Assembly (NCBI GenBank): GCA_929200455.1
Contig: CAKMZR010000028.1
Coordinates: forward strand, 1 to 13,858
DNA from: an uncultured Alphaproteobacteria bacterium
GTDB lineage: Bacteria; Pseudomonadota; Alphaproteobacteria; CAKMZR01
DNA: 13,858 bases
Reading direction: 5' to 3'
Made by a program: the position numbers and the translations under genes. Within the stretch, counting starts at the first letter, position 1, and each line of letters opens with the position of its first letter. The notes beneath the pieces were generated by a model. It worked only from the letters and a program-made list of their open reading frames with translations. It did no database searches and was not told the origin of the DNA. Below are positions 1 through 7,870 of this stretch, piece by piece.

Positions 1-1
1 G

Positions 2-3000
2 TCTGGGAATGAAGTGTTTAGGGAGAAGGTGGGATTGAATGGGAAGTTCGCATTTCATTTGCAGCTCGATAAGGATGGACGTTACACCTATACGGTGAAG
101 GCGATAGATTTGGCGGATAATGAGAGTGAGGTTTCGACTTTTACCTTTACGTATGACACGACGGCTCCCGATGCCCCGATTAGCGTGGAAGTGGAGGGTT
201 ACGGTAGTGTTTATAGCAGGACGAAGGAGAAGTATCCTGAGTTTGTATTGCAGGTTGCTCCTGAAGAGGCGGGTCATGAGGTATTGGTTTTACGGAATGG
301 AGAGGAAGTGGGAAGAGGCGAGGTGGGTTCTGACGGCGGGGTTCGTGTGAAGGTGAAGGCTGATTCTGGGGATGTTGCTGAAGGTTTGTACACGTATGAG
401 TTTCTTGTGGTGGATGGAGCGGGCAACAAGGGTTCTAAGGCGTTGAAGAATGTGACGCATGACTACACGCCTCCGGCACAGTTGACGGCGGTAAAGATTG
501 AGGGTTATACGGAGAGTGTGGGCAAGAGAGGTTCATTTTTGGTGAACAAGGCTCGTCCTGTCTTTAATGTGGAGGGAGAGACTCATGCGAAGGTTGAGGT
601 TTTGGTGGGAGGCAAGGTATTGGGTCTTTTGTCTGGTCTTACGGCTGGGGTGAACCGCTTGGAATTGAACGCGGGAGAGTCTTTGGGCAAAGAGGGAGAG
701 GATTTGGAGGTGGACGTGACGTTCCGTTTGACGGATCGCGCGGGTAATGTTTTTGATGATGAGTACACGTTGAGAGTGGACAGGAAGGCTCCTGAAGCGC
801 CTAAGGTGACGTTGATTAATTTGGCGGATGACTTGGCGGACGAGGACGGTATTGTGAATTCGGCGAGGCCTGAGTTTCATGTTAAGGGTGAAAAGGAGGG
901 GGGACGGTTTTTGTTTACGTTGTTGGACAGCGATGGCAATGTGTTGATTGATGCTGAGTCAGCAATTTCTCCTCCTGGAGAGAATTCTTTGGCTTGGAGT
1001 CCTACGTCTGCGTTGAATGATTTGGGTGATGTGACGCAAAACGACGTAGAGTACACGTTGAAGGTGAAGCAGATTGATCAGGCTGGTAATGTTTCGAAGG
1101 AAGAGACGACGTTGAAGTTCACGGTGGATAGGAAGCCACCGGATCCGCTTGTGGTATCTTTTGACAAGGATTCTGAGGAGACGACGACGGGTAGTGTGAC
1201 TCCGAAGATATACCTTAGTGGAGGCGTTGAGGGAGATAAGGTTCGTGCTACGATGGAAGGTACTTCCTATGAGGGTGTGATAGGATCGGATGGTAGACTT
1301 GAGTTGGACTGGAACACGGCTTTGTCTGCGGCGTCGGGTAGTGTGACAGGTTTCACGTTTCTTGTGGTGGTTACGGATCGCGCGGGCAACCAGACGACCT
1401 ATAATGTGAATTTGAATGTGGACCTTGAAGCGGCGGATGTGTCGAAGAGTTTGAGTTTTTATGAGGTGAAGAGTTCTGTTGAAACGCAGGTATTGGATGG
1501 AGTGTACCGTTTGGAGCAGAGTGATCAATCTTTGAAGTTGAAGCTTACGGTGGATGGCGGCGAGGTGGGAGGTCGAGTGCAGTTGATAGTGAAGAAGGGT
1601 GGAGTGTCGCAAGTGCTTAGCATAGAAGGAGGTCTTGCGGGAGGGATGAAGAAGATTGTTGGGACGTCGATGGAGCTTGATGTGACGCTTCGTGACGGTT
1701 GGTCAGCTGGAGATTACGAGTTTTCCTACAAGATTATTGATAAGTATGGGAACTCGAGTCCTGAGAGTACGTCTCAGTCGCTTCGTTTGGATAACGAAGC
1801 TCCTGTGAAGCCGTTGGTGACGCTTGAGACGCCTTCGATTGATGGTTTTGTGAGTACGGGAGATGTTTCCTTTGATGTACGTTTTGCTAAGCTTGAGAGC
1901 AACGGTCGTCTTACGGAGACGTATAGTTCTGTGCAATTATTTTTGAAGCAGAAGGGAGCTCTGGATATTGGAATTTTGATAAATTGGAAGGATCTTGCGA
2001 AAACGACGGACGGTGATTATTTTGTGACGAAGTTTTCTGGTGGAATTTTGCGAGGTCTTAAAGATGGAGAGTATACAGTCGCGTTTAAGGTGTACGACAA
2101 GGCTGGTCATGAGACGAGTGCTCGGGAGGTGAGTTTTACGGTAGATAAGACGCCGCCGCCGCTTCCTGTGTTGCAGTTGTTGCATTCTGACGATACGGTT
2201 GATAACGATGGAGTGTCTGGTTCTTCTACTCCGAAGATGAGGATGATAATTCCGGGCGGAGAAGCCAATCCTGATAAGGTTATATGGGAGGTGAAGGATT
2301 CGTCGGGAAATTGGCGAACGATTAAGACGGACAATTCTCCTAAGACTTCGATTTGGGATGCGGTGGAAGGTTCTGGTTTTTCGGACGGAGATTATAAGTT
2401 TCGCGTGAAGTTTGTGGACAAGGCCGGGAATGAGTCGGTCTCGGAAGAGTTGTCGGTGAAGGTGGACACGACGGCCCCTTCAGCACCGACATTGACTGAA
2501 AACAATGGTAAGACGATTTATGCACAGGGAGCGGGTCTTGATGTGGATGTGACGGGATTGGAGACGGGAGCCTCGACGAAGGTACTGGTGTCTGTGAGGC
2601 TGAAGGACGGTGGAGTTGTGGCGGGTTGGGTGGATAAGGAGCTTGCGAACGGAGTAGAGTTTTCGAATCCTGAAGGGACTTCTGGTAAGTTGAACGCGGG
2701 AGCGTTGTGGACGGCTCTTCAAAGTTTGGTTCCGGGTCAGTATACGGTGACGGTGACGGTGACACAAACGGACAAGGGAGACAACGAGTCAAGTTCGTCA
2801 AGCTGGAGTTTTAATACGGATACGAAAGTTCCGTCGGGAACGCTTAGTCAGAAGGTTGCGAGTTTGACGGGTTCTGTATTTACGAAATCGGTTGAGATTG
2901 AGACGGATGGGGGTCAAGAGTACTATAAGATTATCGTTAATATTTCGGGTCTTGATGTTGGAGACAAGCTTGTGTTGGTGAAAGGGAGTGGTTCTGGATT

Positions 3001-5590
3001 TTGGAAGTCTTTTGATATTGAGGGCAGGTTGAATTCGGATGGAGATTATGAATTGCGTCTTCTCAAGAGCGAAGTGGATGCCTATTACAGTGCGAATTCT
3101 GGGGGTCAGTTGAAGTTGTATCTTCAAGACGGTGCGGGCAACCGTGGAGACAGTTCTGTGACGGTTGATGTGAAGGGTCCTCGAGATGGACAGGTATCAT
3201 TGAATTTTGCTTCTGAGACGGCTAGTTATGCTGAGAAATTGACGGCATCGATAGGCAGTGATGTTTCTTTTGTGAAGGTTGTTGTGTCTGTGTATAGGGG
3301 GGGTCGGGGAGACAGTACATCTGATGCGTCTCGCGAGAAGGTATTTTCTGCGGCTGATATTAAAGCTCTCTTAGACGGTACGAAGAGCTTGGGAGACTTG
3401 TTGTCTGAGGTAGGTCTTAGCGAGGGTGCTGGTGCTATTGAGTACCGTTACAAGATTTCTTTGATGGGGTATGATCGTTACGGCAATGAGATGGCGAGTG
3501 TGAAGAGTAGGTTTATAGTTGTGGACAAGATTAAGCCTACGGTGAATGGTCTTTCTGTGAAGGCGGAAGACGGCACGTCGTCTCCGGGCTATGTGAAGGG
3601 AGGGAAGCCCTTGGTGAATCCGGATGATGCGAGCAATCAGATTGCCTTGGTATTTAATGCGGAAGCGGGTTTGACGGATATGGAGGTGGAGTATAGGAAA
3701 GTAGGGGGAACCTATGAGAAGCTTGCATCGGGTTTGCATCCGGAGCTTGTGTCTGGTTCTACATATAAGTTGTTGTTGAGTCCTCAGCTTTTGAAGCAGA
3801 TTTTGACGGATACGTCGGTTTCTTCTGGAGAGTTTGAGTTTCGCGTGCGTGCGAAGGACAGTGTTGGCAATTTGGGAGATTGGACGTCATCTGTGCCGTT
3901 GTGGGTTGATAACGAGGCGCCGTCTTTGCCGAGCGTAGATTTTTCGACGGTGGAGGTGATCTCGAAGGATATAGGAGGGAGTACATATCTTTATTCTGTA
4001 TCTGGAGATAAGGCAACTGTCGCGAAGAGCGATGGGAGTACGAAGGGTCGTTTGGTGATTAATTTGGGAGATGTGAGTGATATTGGGAGTGTTAAGGTAG
4101 GATTGTTTAACGGTTCTACGCAGGAGGGGGGAGATATACTGGGTTCACGAGATGGGGTTACGAGCAAGTATAGTTTCTTGTTGGATGGTGTGGACACGGA
4201 AGGCACCTATACTTTGAAGTTTAAGGTGAAGGATGCTTATGGTAATGAGAGCGATTGGCTTGATTCGTCTCTTAATGTGGATGTGGTGGACGGTTCATTG
4301 ATTTCTGGTTCTGATTTTAGGACGACGGATTCTGGTCCTGATGCATCGAACAAGTATGAGATTACGTGGTTGTGGGAAGGTGCGTCGGGTACTTTGGGTA
4401 AGGTGAAGAGTATACAGTTGTTTCAGGAAACTTCTCCTGGCAACTGGGAGGCTTCTGGTCAGGCGGTGAAGCCGATATCTACGACTCATGTATTTTCTCA
4501 TAAGCCTTATGTGAGTCCTGGAAGTACGGTGAACTATAAGGTTGTGGTGACGGATTATTTTGGTCGTAGTGAGGAGGAGTCGTCTACTTTGGTGTCGACG
4601 ACTATTGATATGAATGACTTTGGTGCTGCTGTGTATGTGAAAGACACGGGTTGGAATACAGCAACGAAGAAGGACGGAGTGACGTCTTCGGCACTTGTAT
4701 ATGTGGCACTTCCTGGTTTGTCTGCGGGTAGGGATTCGGACTGGCAGTCGAAGGTATCGAGCAGTGAGATATTCTTGAAGGTGACGGTGGAGTATCAGAG
4801 TCCTGGAGGCGTTTGGGTGGAACGTACTTTTTACAAGAAGGTGACATCGGATTCTCCTTCGAAGCGTATAGATTTTGACTTGTTGGGCAAGACGGATTAC
4901 TACTTGGATTCTGGAGGTTCGAGGAGTGGTGTTAAGTTGAAGGCTTCGGACTTGTTGGCTTCTGGGACGAAGTTTCGAGGACTTAAGATTAAGCTTTTGG
5001 ATAAGGATGGAGGAGCACTCAATGGTGAGAAGAGTGTAGATTTTTACGCTTCACCTACGCTTCCTCCATCTGATGGTTCGCCGCCTCCTTTTACTGCGAA
5101 GCAGGATGAGATTGTGTATGACAATACGGCGCCTGTTCTTGCGGCGACACGTCTTACGACGGATAAGTTTAGTGATTCTAATGATGGTTCGAGTACTGCG
5201 AATTCGAGTGCATCCTATCCTTCTTTGTCTTTTGTATACACGGAGAAGAGTGGGAGTGAGACGAATCCGGATGTCCTTATAAGGATTCCGAGGCTTATTG
5301 AGTTGCAAACTGGAGATAGATTTTCTGACTTTAGTTATGAGTTTACGTTGAAGCATACTTATAAAGTTGGGAGTGGTACGGTGACGAAGAGCAAGACTTT
5401 TCAGTTTGAGCCTGGCACGGTTGATTCTACGGGGACGGCGCTTGTATTTCGTTTGTCCCGCAGTGAACTGGGTTCTGATTTAGAGAGCACGGTGGAGAGT
5501 ACATTTAAGTGGAGAGTGTCTGACTTTAAGGTGAGAGATAAGGCTGGTCATGAGACGAGTCTATCGAGCACTGAGTTTGAGCTTGAGGCT
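2..5590 (+). repeat. Tandem array of about 15 divergent Ig-like domain units
   Basis: The D-x-x-G-N-type turn recurs at about bases 107, 411, 731, 1072, 1372, 1738, 2092, 2414, 2769, 3125, 3470, 3857, 4231, 4551 and 5537, giving a period of about 300-390 bases for most of the array. A weaker copy (DKDGG) lies near 4993, and spacing widens to about 440-540 bases around it. Pro-containing linkers follow the turn near 152, 458, 776, 1124, 1787, 2141, 2462, 2817, 3519, 3905 and 5117. The units are clearly related in protein but mostly diverged in DNA. Exceptions are short: 21 identical bases at 2099-2119 and 5540-5560, and 14 identical bases at 731-744 and 1373-1386. This indicates old duplication and not recent amplification. 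Confidence 0.85.
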
Positions 5591-6418
5591 ACGTATGGTG
5601 CTACGAGTGCGTCACCATCTGGTGGTTTTCAGTCTGCGGCCTCTGAGAAGGATTTTGCGGAGGGCTTTACGTCGGTGGCAGTGGAAGCAAAGCATCGGCC
5701 TGCAGGTTTGGAGCGTGTGAATAAGGAGTATAAGTTTGACGCTCCTGTTTCTAGCACGAAGACGGAAGTTCATCATTACAGCCACTACTATGAGACTAAG
5801 AATGCTACCATTGCGAGTTCTATTAAGGAATCGGGTTCGAAGGATAAGTTTGAGATTCAAGATTTGCATGATTTATTTTCTGGTGATACGCGGAGTGTGG
5901 GGGGCAAGGATGTGAAGGACAATCTGAAAGCTGAGGTGACGGTTTACACGTTGAAGGATGGTGTATACGCGAAGCAGGATGTGGATGTTGCGACGAGGCA
6001 TGAGATTTACGGTATTGATGCGCGGAACGAGGTTTTGATTGATATTAATGCAGCGATGAAGAGTGCGGATAAGATTTTCTTTGAGGTGTCTGCATATAAT
6101 GGATCTGTTTTGAAGAAGGCGGAGCCTGGTAAGGTGGCGGCGCATCCTTATACGACGCCGAAGGTATTGATAGTGGTCAACAAGGATGGCAGTTATTTGG
6201 ATGGAGGTCCTGCTGTGTCGCCTCGTGAGGATTCGAAAGAGGATAGTTTTGTGTATCAAGATGATGAGACTGGGATTGATGAGTCTGGTTTGTCTCATGA
6301 GGATGATGTCTCTGAAGGAGGAGGAGATGAGGGTGGAGACTTGGTCTTTTCTGAAGATTTGTACGGAGCGGGTTCGTTGTCTGATACGCCTGATGTTCCT
6401 ACGGGTGAAGCTTTTTAG
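2..6418 (+). CDS. Giant bacterial Ig-like repeat protein, probable secreted/surface adhesin (5' end outside window)
   Basis: The frame is open from the left edge, so the gene starts upstream; the GTG at 14 is an internal valine inside an Ig-like domain, not a start. The 2138 visible residues contain about 15 tandem Ig-like units of roughly 100-130 residues. Most end in a D-x-x-G-N-type turn (DRAGN, DKAGN, DKYGN) and are joined by linkers of the V-D-x-x-A-P type (VDTTAPSAP, VDRKAPEAP, VDNEAP). From about base 5590 the repeats stop. A non-Ig region follows, with His/Tyr-rich and Asp/Lys-rich stretches, ending in an acidic tail rich in Asp, Glu, Gly and Ser. I find no cysteine, as is common in exported repeat adhesins. 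This architecture is known from giant type I-secreted adhesins such as SiiE and BapA, but I see no RTX nonapeptides, LPXTG or autotransporter barrel, so the export route is unknown. The Ig-repeat identity is well supported; adhesion is inferred from architecture. Ile codons favour ATT here, unlike the pst genes. Confidence 0.88.
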   Translation, partial: SGNEVFREKVGLNGKFAFHLQLDKDGRYTYTVKAIDLADNESEVSTFTFTYDTTAPDAPISVEVEGYGSVYSRTKEKYPEFVLQVAPEEAGHEVLVLRNGEEVGRGEVGSDGGVRVKVKADSGDVAEGLYTYEFLVVDGAGNKGSKALKNVTHDYTPPAQLTAVKIEGYTESVGKRGSFLVNKARPVFNVEGETHAKVEVLVGGKVLGLLSGLTAGVNRLELNAGESLGKEGEDLEVDVTFRLTDRAGNVFDDEYTLRVDRKAPEAPKVTLINLADDLADEDGIVNSARPEFHVKGEKEGGRFLFTLLDSDGNVLIDAESAISPPGENSLAWSPTSALNDLGDVTQNDVEYTLKVKQIDQAGNVSKEETTLKFTVDRKPPDPLVVSFDKDSEETTTGSVTPKIYLSGGVEGDKVRATMEGTSYEGVIGSDGRLELDWNTALSAASGSVTGFTFLVVVTDRAGNQTTYNVNLNVDLEAADVSKSLSFYEVKSSVETQVLDGVYRLEQSDQSLKLKLTVDGGEVGGRVQLIVKKGGVSQVLSIEGGLAGGMKKIVGTSMELDVTLRDGWSAGDYEFSYKIIDKYGNSSPESTSQSLRLDNEAPVKPLVTLETPSIDGFVSTGDVSFDVRFAKLESNGRLTETYSSVQLFLKQKGALDIGILINWKDLAKTTDGDYFVTKFSGGILRGLKDGEYTVAFKVYDKAGHETSAREVSFTVDKTPPPLPVLQLLHSDDTVDNDGVSGSSTPKMRMIIPGGEANPDKVIWEVKDSSGNWRTIKTDNSPKTSIWDAVEGSGFSDGDYKFRVKFVDKAGNESVSEELSVKVDTTAPSAPTLTENNGKTIYAQGAGLDVDVTGLETGASTKVLVSVRLKDGGVVAGWVDKELANGVEFSNPEGTSGKLNAGALWTALQSLVPGQYTVTVTVTQTDKGDNESSSSSWSFNTDTKVPSGTLSQKVASLTGSVFTKSVEIETDGGQEYYKIIVNISGLDVGDKLVLVKGSGSGFWKSFDIEGRLNSDGDYELRLLKSEVDAYYSANSGGQLKLYLQDGAGNRGDSSVTVDVKGPRDGQVSLNFASETASYAEKLTASIGSDVSFVKVVVSVYRGGRGDSTSDASREKVFSAADIKALLDGTKSLGDLLSEVGLSEGAGAIEYRYKISLMGYDRYGNEMASVKSRFIVVDKIKPTVNGLSVKAEDGTSSPGYVKGGKPLVNPDDASNQIALVFNAEAGLTDMEVEYRKVGGTYEKLASGLHPELVSGSTYKLLLSPQLLKQILTDTSVSSGEFEFRVRAKDSVGNLGDWTSSVPLWVDNEAPSLPSVDFSTVEVISKDIGGSTYLYSVSGDKATVAKSDGSTKGRLVINLGDVSDIGSVKVGLFNGSTQEGGDILGSRDGVTSKYSFLLDGVDTEGTYTLKFKVKDAYGNESDWLDSSLNVDVVDGSLISGSDFRTTDSGPDASNKYEITWLWEGASGTLGKVKSIQLFQETSPGNWEASGQAVKPISTTHVFSHKPYVSPGSTVNYKVVVTDYFGRSEEESSTLVSTTIDMNDFGAAVYVKDTGWNTATKKDGVTSSALVYVALPGLSAGRDSDWQSKVSSSEIFLKVTVEYQSPGGVWVERTFYKKVTSDSPSKRIDFDLLGKTDYYLDSGGSRSGVKLKASDLLASGTKFRGLKIKLLDKDGGALNGEKSVDFYASPTLPPSDGSPPPFTAKQDEIVYDNTAPVLAATRLTTDKFSDSNDGSSTANSSASYPSLSFVYTEKSGSETNPDVLIRIPRLIELQTGDRFSDFSYEFTLKHTYKVGSGTVTKSKTFQFEPGTVDSTGTALVFRLSRSELGSDLESTVESTFKWRVSDFKVRDKAGHETSLSSTEFELEATYGATSASPSGGFQSAASEKDFAEGFTSVAVEAKHRPAGLERVNKEYKFDAPVSSTKTEVHHYSHYYETKNATIASSIKESGSKDKFEIQDLHDLFSGDTRSVGGKDVKDNLKAEVTVYTLKDGVYAKQDVDVATRHEIYGIDARNEVLIDINAAMKSADKIFFEVSAYNGSVLKKAEPGKVAAHPYTTPKVLIVVNKDGSYLDGGPAVSPREDSKEDSFVYQDDETGIDESGLSHEDDVSEGGGDEGGDLVFSEDLYGAGSLSDTPDVPTGEAF

Positions 6419-6422
6419 GGAG
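6417..6422 (+). promoter_or_regulatory. Ribosome binding site overlapping the giant gene's stop codon
   Basis: AGGGAG includes the last two bases of the TAG stop at 6416-6418 and sits seven bases before the ATG at 6430. This placement supports the 6430 start of the small acidic gene and suggests translational coupling with the giant gene. Confidence 0.5.
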
Positions 6423-6429
6423 TATGGAT

Positions 6430-6639
6430 ATGTCGATAGGATATGGAGAAGATAAGGACGGGGACGAGTTTGTATACGGATCGGAGGCATCGGATACGGA
6501 TGATATTTTGAGTATGGATGAGGGTGTTGAGGAGGATATGGGGAGTGTATCGCTTGAGATGTTGGAGATGGCTCTTCTTATGGGAGAGGCGGGATTTGTG
6601 GACGTTCCGGTGGACGATGGGGACGCATCGTCGGTTTAG
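6430..6639 (+). CDS. Small very acidic protein of unknown function, 69 aa
   Basis: I do not recognise this protein. It begins MSIGYGEDKDGDEFVYGSE and contains 21 Asp/Glu, a single Lys, and no Arg, His or Cys, so its net charge is about -20. The second half has a short hydrophobic, methionine/leucine-rich stretch (LEMLEMALLMGEAGF, about residues 42-56) that could form an amphipathic helix. I chose the ATG at 6430 over the one at 6424 because the AGGGAG at 6417-6422 is seven bases from the former and only one from the latter. That ribosome-binding site overlaps the stop of the giant gene, so translation is probably coupled. The acidic start faintly resembles the tail of the giant protein (both have D-x-F-V-Y followed by an acidic run). 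It may be a partner of that protein or a detached remnant of its end. It is in a different frame and could be non-coding. Confidence 0.55.
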   Translation: MSIGYGEDKDGDEFVYGSEASDTDDILSMDEGVEEDMGSVSLEMLEMALLMGEAGFVDVPVDDGDASSV

Positions 6640-6797
6640 TTTTTGATCTGGGAATTTTCCTTGTAAGGGTGAGACTTATGTGCTAGAAGTGCGACAAGAG
6701 GACGCATGAGAGGCCGTGATGGACAAACCACAGTGGCAGGTGATGAATTTTTGCCCGAAGTTTTTGTTTTATGAATTAAGTAGCGAGGAATTCTCTT

Positions 6798-7853
6798 ATG
6801 TTGTTAAAAAAGGGATTACGATTGTGGGTATTTTGTGTGTTGGTGGTGTGGGTTTTGTATGGTGGAGTAGGTTTTGGGAGGGATTATATAAGCATAGTGG
6901 GTTCTTCGACGGTATTTCCGTATACGCAGGCTGTTGCGGAGGAGTTTGCGTTACGAGGAGATTATTCTTCGCCTGTTGTGGAGTCGACGGGTACTGGTGG
7001 AGGTTTTAAGGTTTTCTGTGGAGGTGTGGGCGTGAGATACCCGGACATAGCGGGAGCGTCACGAGAGATGAAGGCTCAGGAGATGTCGCGTTGTCGAGAG
7101 AACGGTGTCGATGCGGTGACGGAGATCAGGCTGGGCAGTGATGGTATTGTGGTAGCGGGCAGTTTGGCGGGGGGAGAGATGGACTTGTCACTGGAGGCGT
7201 TATACTTGGCTCTTTCGTATGAGTTGCCGTTGGGGGAAGGTGGTGAGAGGGTGAAGAATCCGCATGAGACGTGGAAGGAAGTGGGGGAGACATTGGAGGA
7301 TTTGGGACATGGCACTTATAATTTTCCTGAGAGGCAGATAAGGGTATTTGGTCCTCCGCCGACATCTGGTACGCGGGATGCTTTTTTGGAGTTGGCGATG
7401 GTGAAGGGTTGTATGGGATTGGAGGCGAATGAGGGGATAGAGAAGGATGATCGAGAAGAGTTGTGTGGTCGTTTCCGAGGTGATGGTTTGTACATTGACA
7501 GTGGTGAGAATGACAATTTGATCGTTCAGCGTCTTGTGGGAGACAAGGAAGCACTTGGAATTTTTGGTTATTCGTTTTTGTATGAGAATCCGGATAGGAT
7601 TCGTGCGATGAAGGTGAGAGGTTTTTTGCCTGATTTGCGTACGATTGGAGAGGGTTCCTACCCGATAGCGCGTCCATTGTATCTTTATGTGAAGGATGTG
7701 CACCGATTATTGGTTCCTGGTATTGATGATTTTTTGGAAGAGTATTTGTCTGAGGAGGCGTTTTCTGAGGATGGTTACTTGGTGGAGAGGGGTTTGGTAT
7801 TGCCCTCGTTGTCGGAGCGAGAGTTATTACGCTCTCGTGTTCTTGGCGAGTAG
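6798..7853 (+). CDS. pstS: Phosphate ABC transporter periplasmic phosphate-binding protein PstS
   Basis: PstS binds inorganic phosphate in the periplasm and delivers it to the PstCA channel. The 351-residue product starts with a Sec-type signal sequence: MLLKKGLR, then a hydrophobic core at about residues 9-26, with cleavage likely near residue 27. There is no lipobox Cys, so it should be soluble. Phosphate-binding signatures are GSSTVFP (35-41), ESTGTGGGFK (62-71) and TSGTRD (189-194). FKVFCGG after the glycine loop, a second Cys about 30 residues on, and a later Cys pair resemble the alphaproteobacterial PstS branch and could form disulfides. The ATG at 6798 has GAGG at 6785-6788, nine bases upstream. 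It heads an operon with pstC, 17 bases downstream. An overlapping frame beginning at 6716 carries no recognisable domain and is rejected. Confidence 0.93.
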   Translation: MLLKKGLRLWVFCVLVVWVLYGGVGFGRDYISIVGSSTVFPYTQAVAEEFALRGDYSSPVVESTGTGGGFKVFCGGVGVRYPDIAGASREMKAQEMSRCRENGVDAVTEIRLGSDGIVVAGSLAGGEMDLSLEALYLALSYELPLGEGGERVKNPHETWKEVGETLEDLGHGTYNFPERQIRVFGPPPTSGTRDAFLELAMVKGCMGLEANEGIEKDDREELCGRFRGDGLYIDSGENDNLIVQRLVGDKEALGIFGYSFLYENPDRIRAMKVRGFLPDLRTIGEGSYPIARPLYLYVKDVHRLLVPGIDDFLEEYLSEEAFSEDGYLVERGLVLPSLSERELLRSRVLGE

Positions 7854-7870
7854 CGGTTAATATCTGCAAG

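Noticed and set aside
14..16. GTG at 14 as the start of the giant gene
   Set aside because: The frame is open to the left edge and bases 2-13 continue the same Ig-like unit, so this is an internal valine.
6650..6672. Small inverted repeats (GGAA-TT-TTCC and CCTT-GT-AAGG) after the small acidic gene as a terminator
   Set aside because: Stems are only four pairs with two-base loops, they overlap each other, and no T run follows.
6640..6797. PHO box or clear promoter before pstS
   Set aside because: I searched the 158-base gap for paired CTGTCA/TGACA-like direct repeats at 11-base spacing and for a spaced -35/-10 pair and found none convincing. A pst promoter is expected here but I cannot place it.
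6716..7009. 97-codon + frame overlapping the pstS start
   Set aside because: It lies in another frame across the pstS signal sequence and phosphate-binding motifs and shows no family features of its own.
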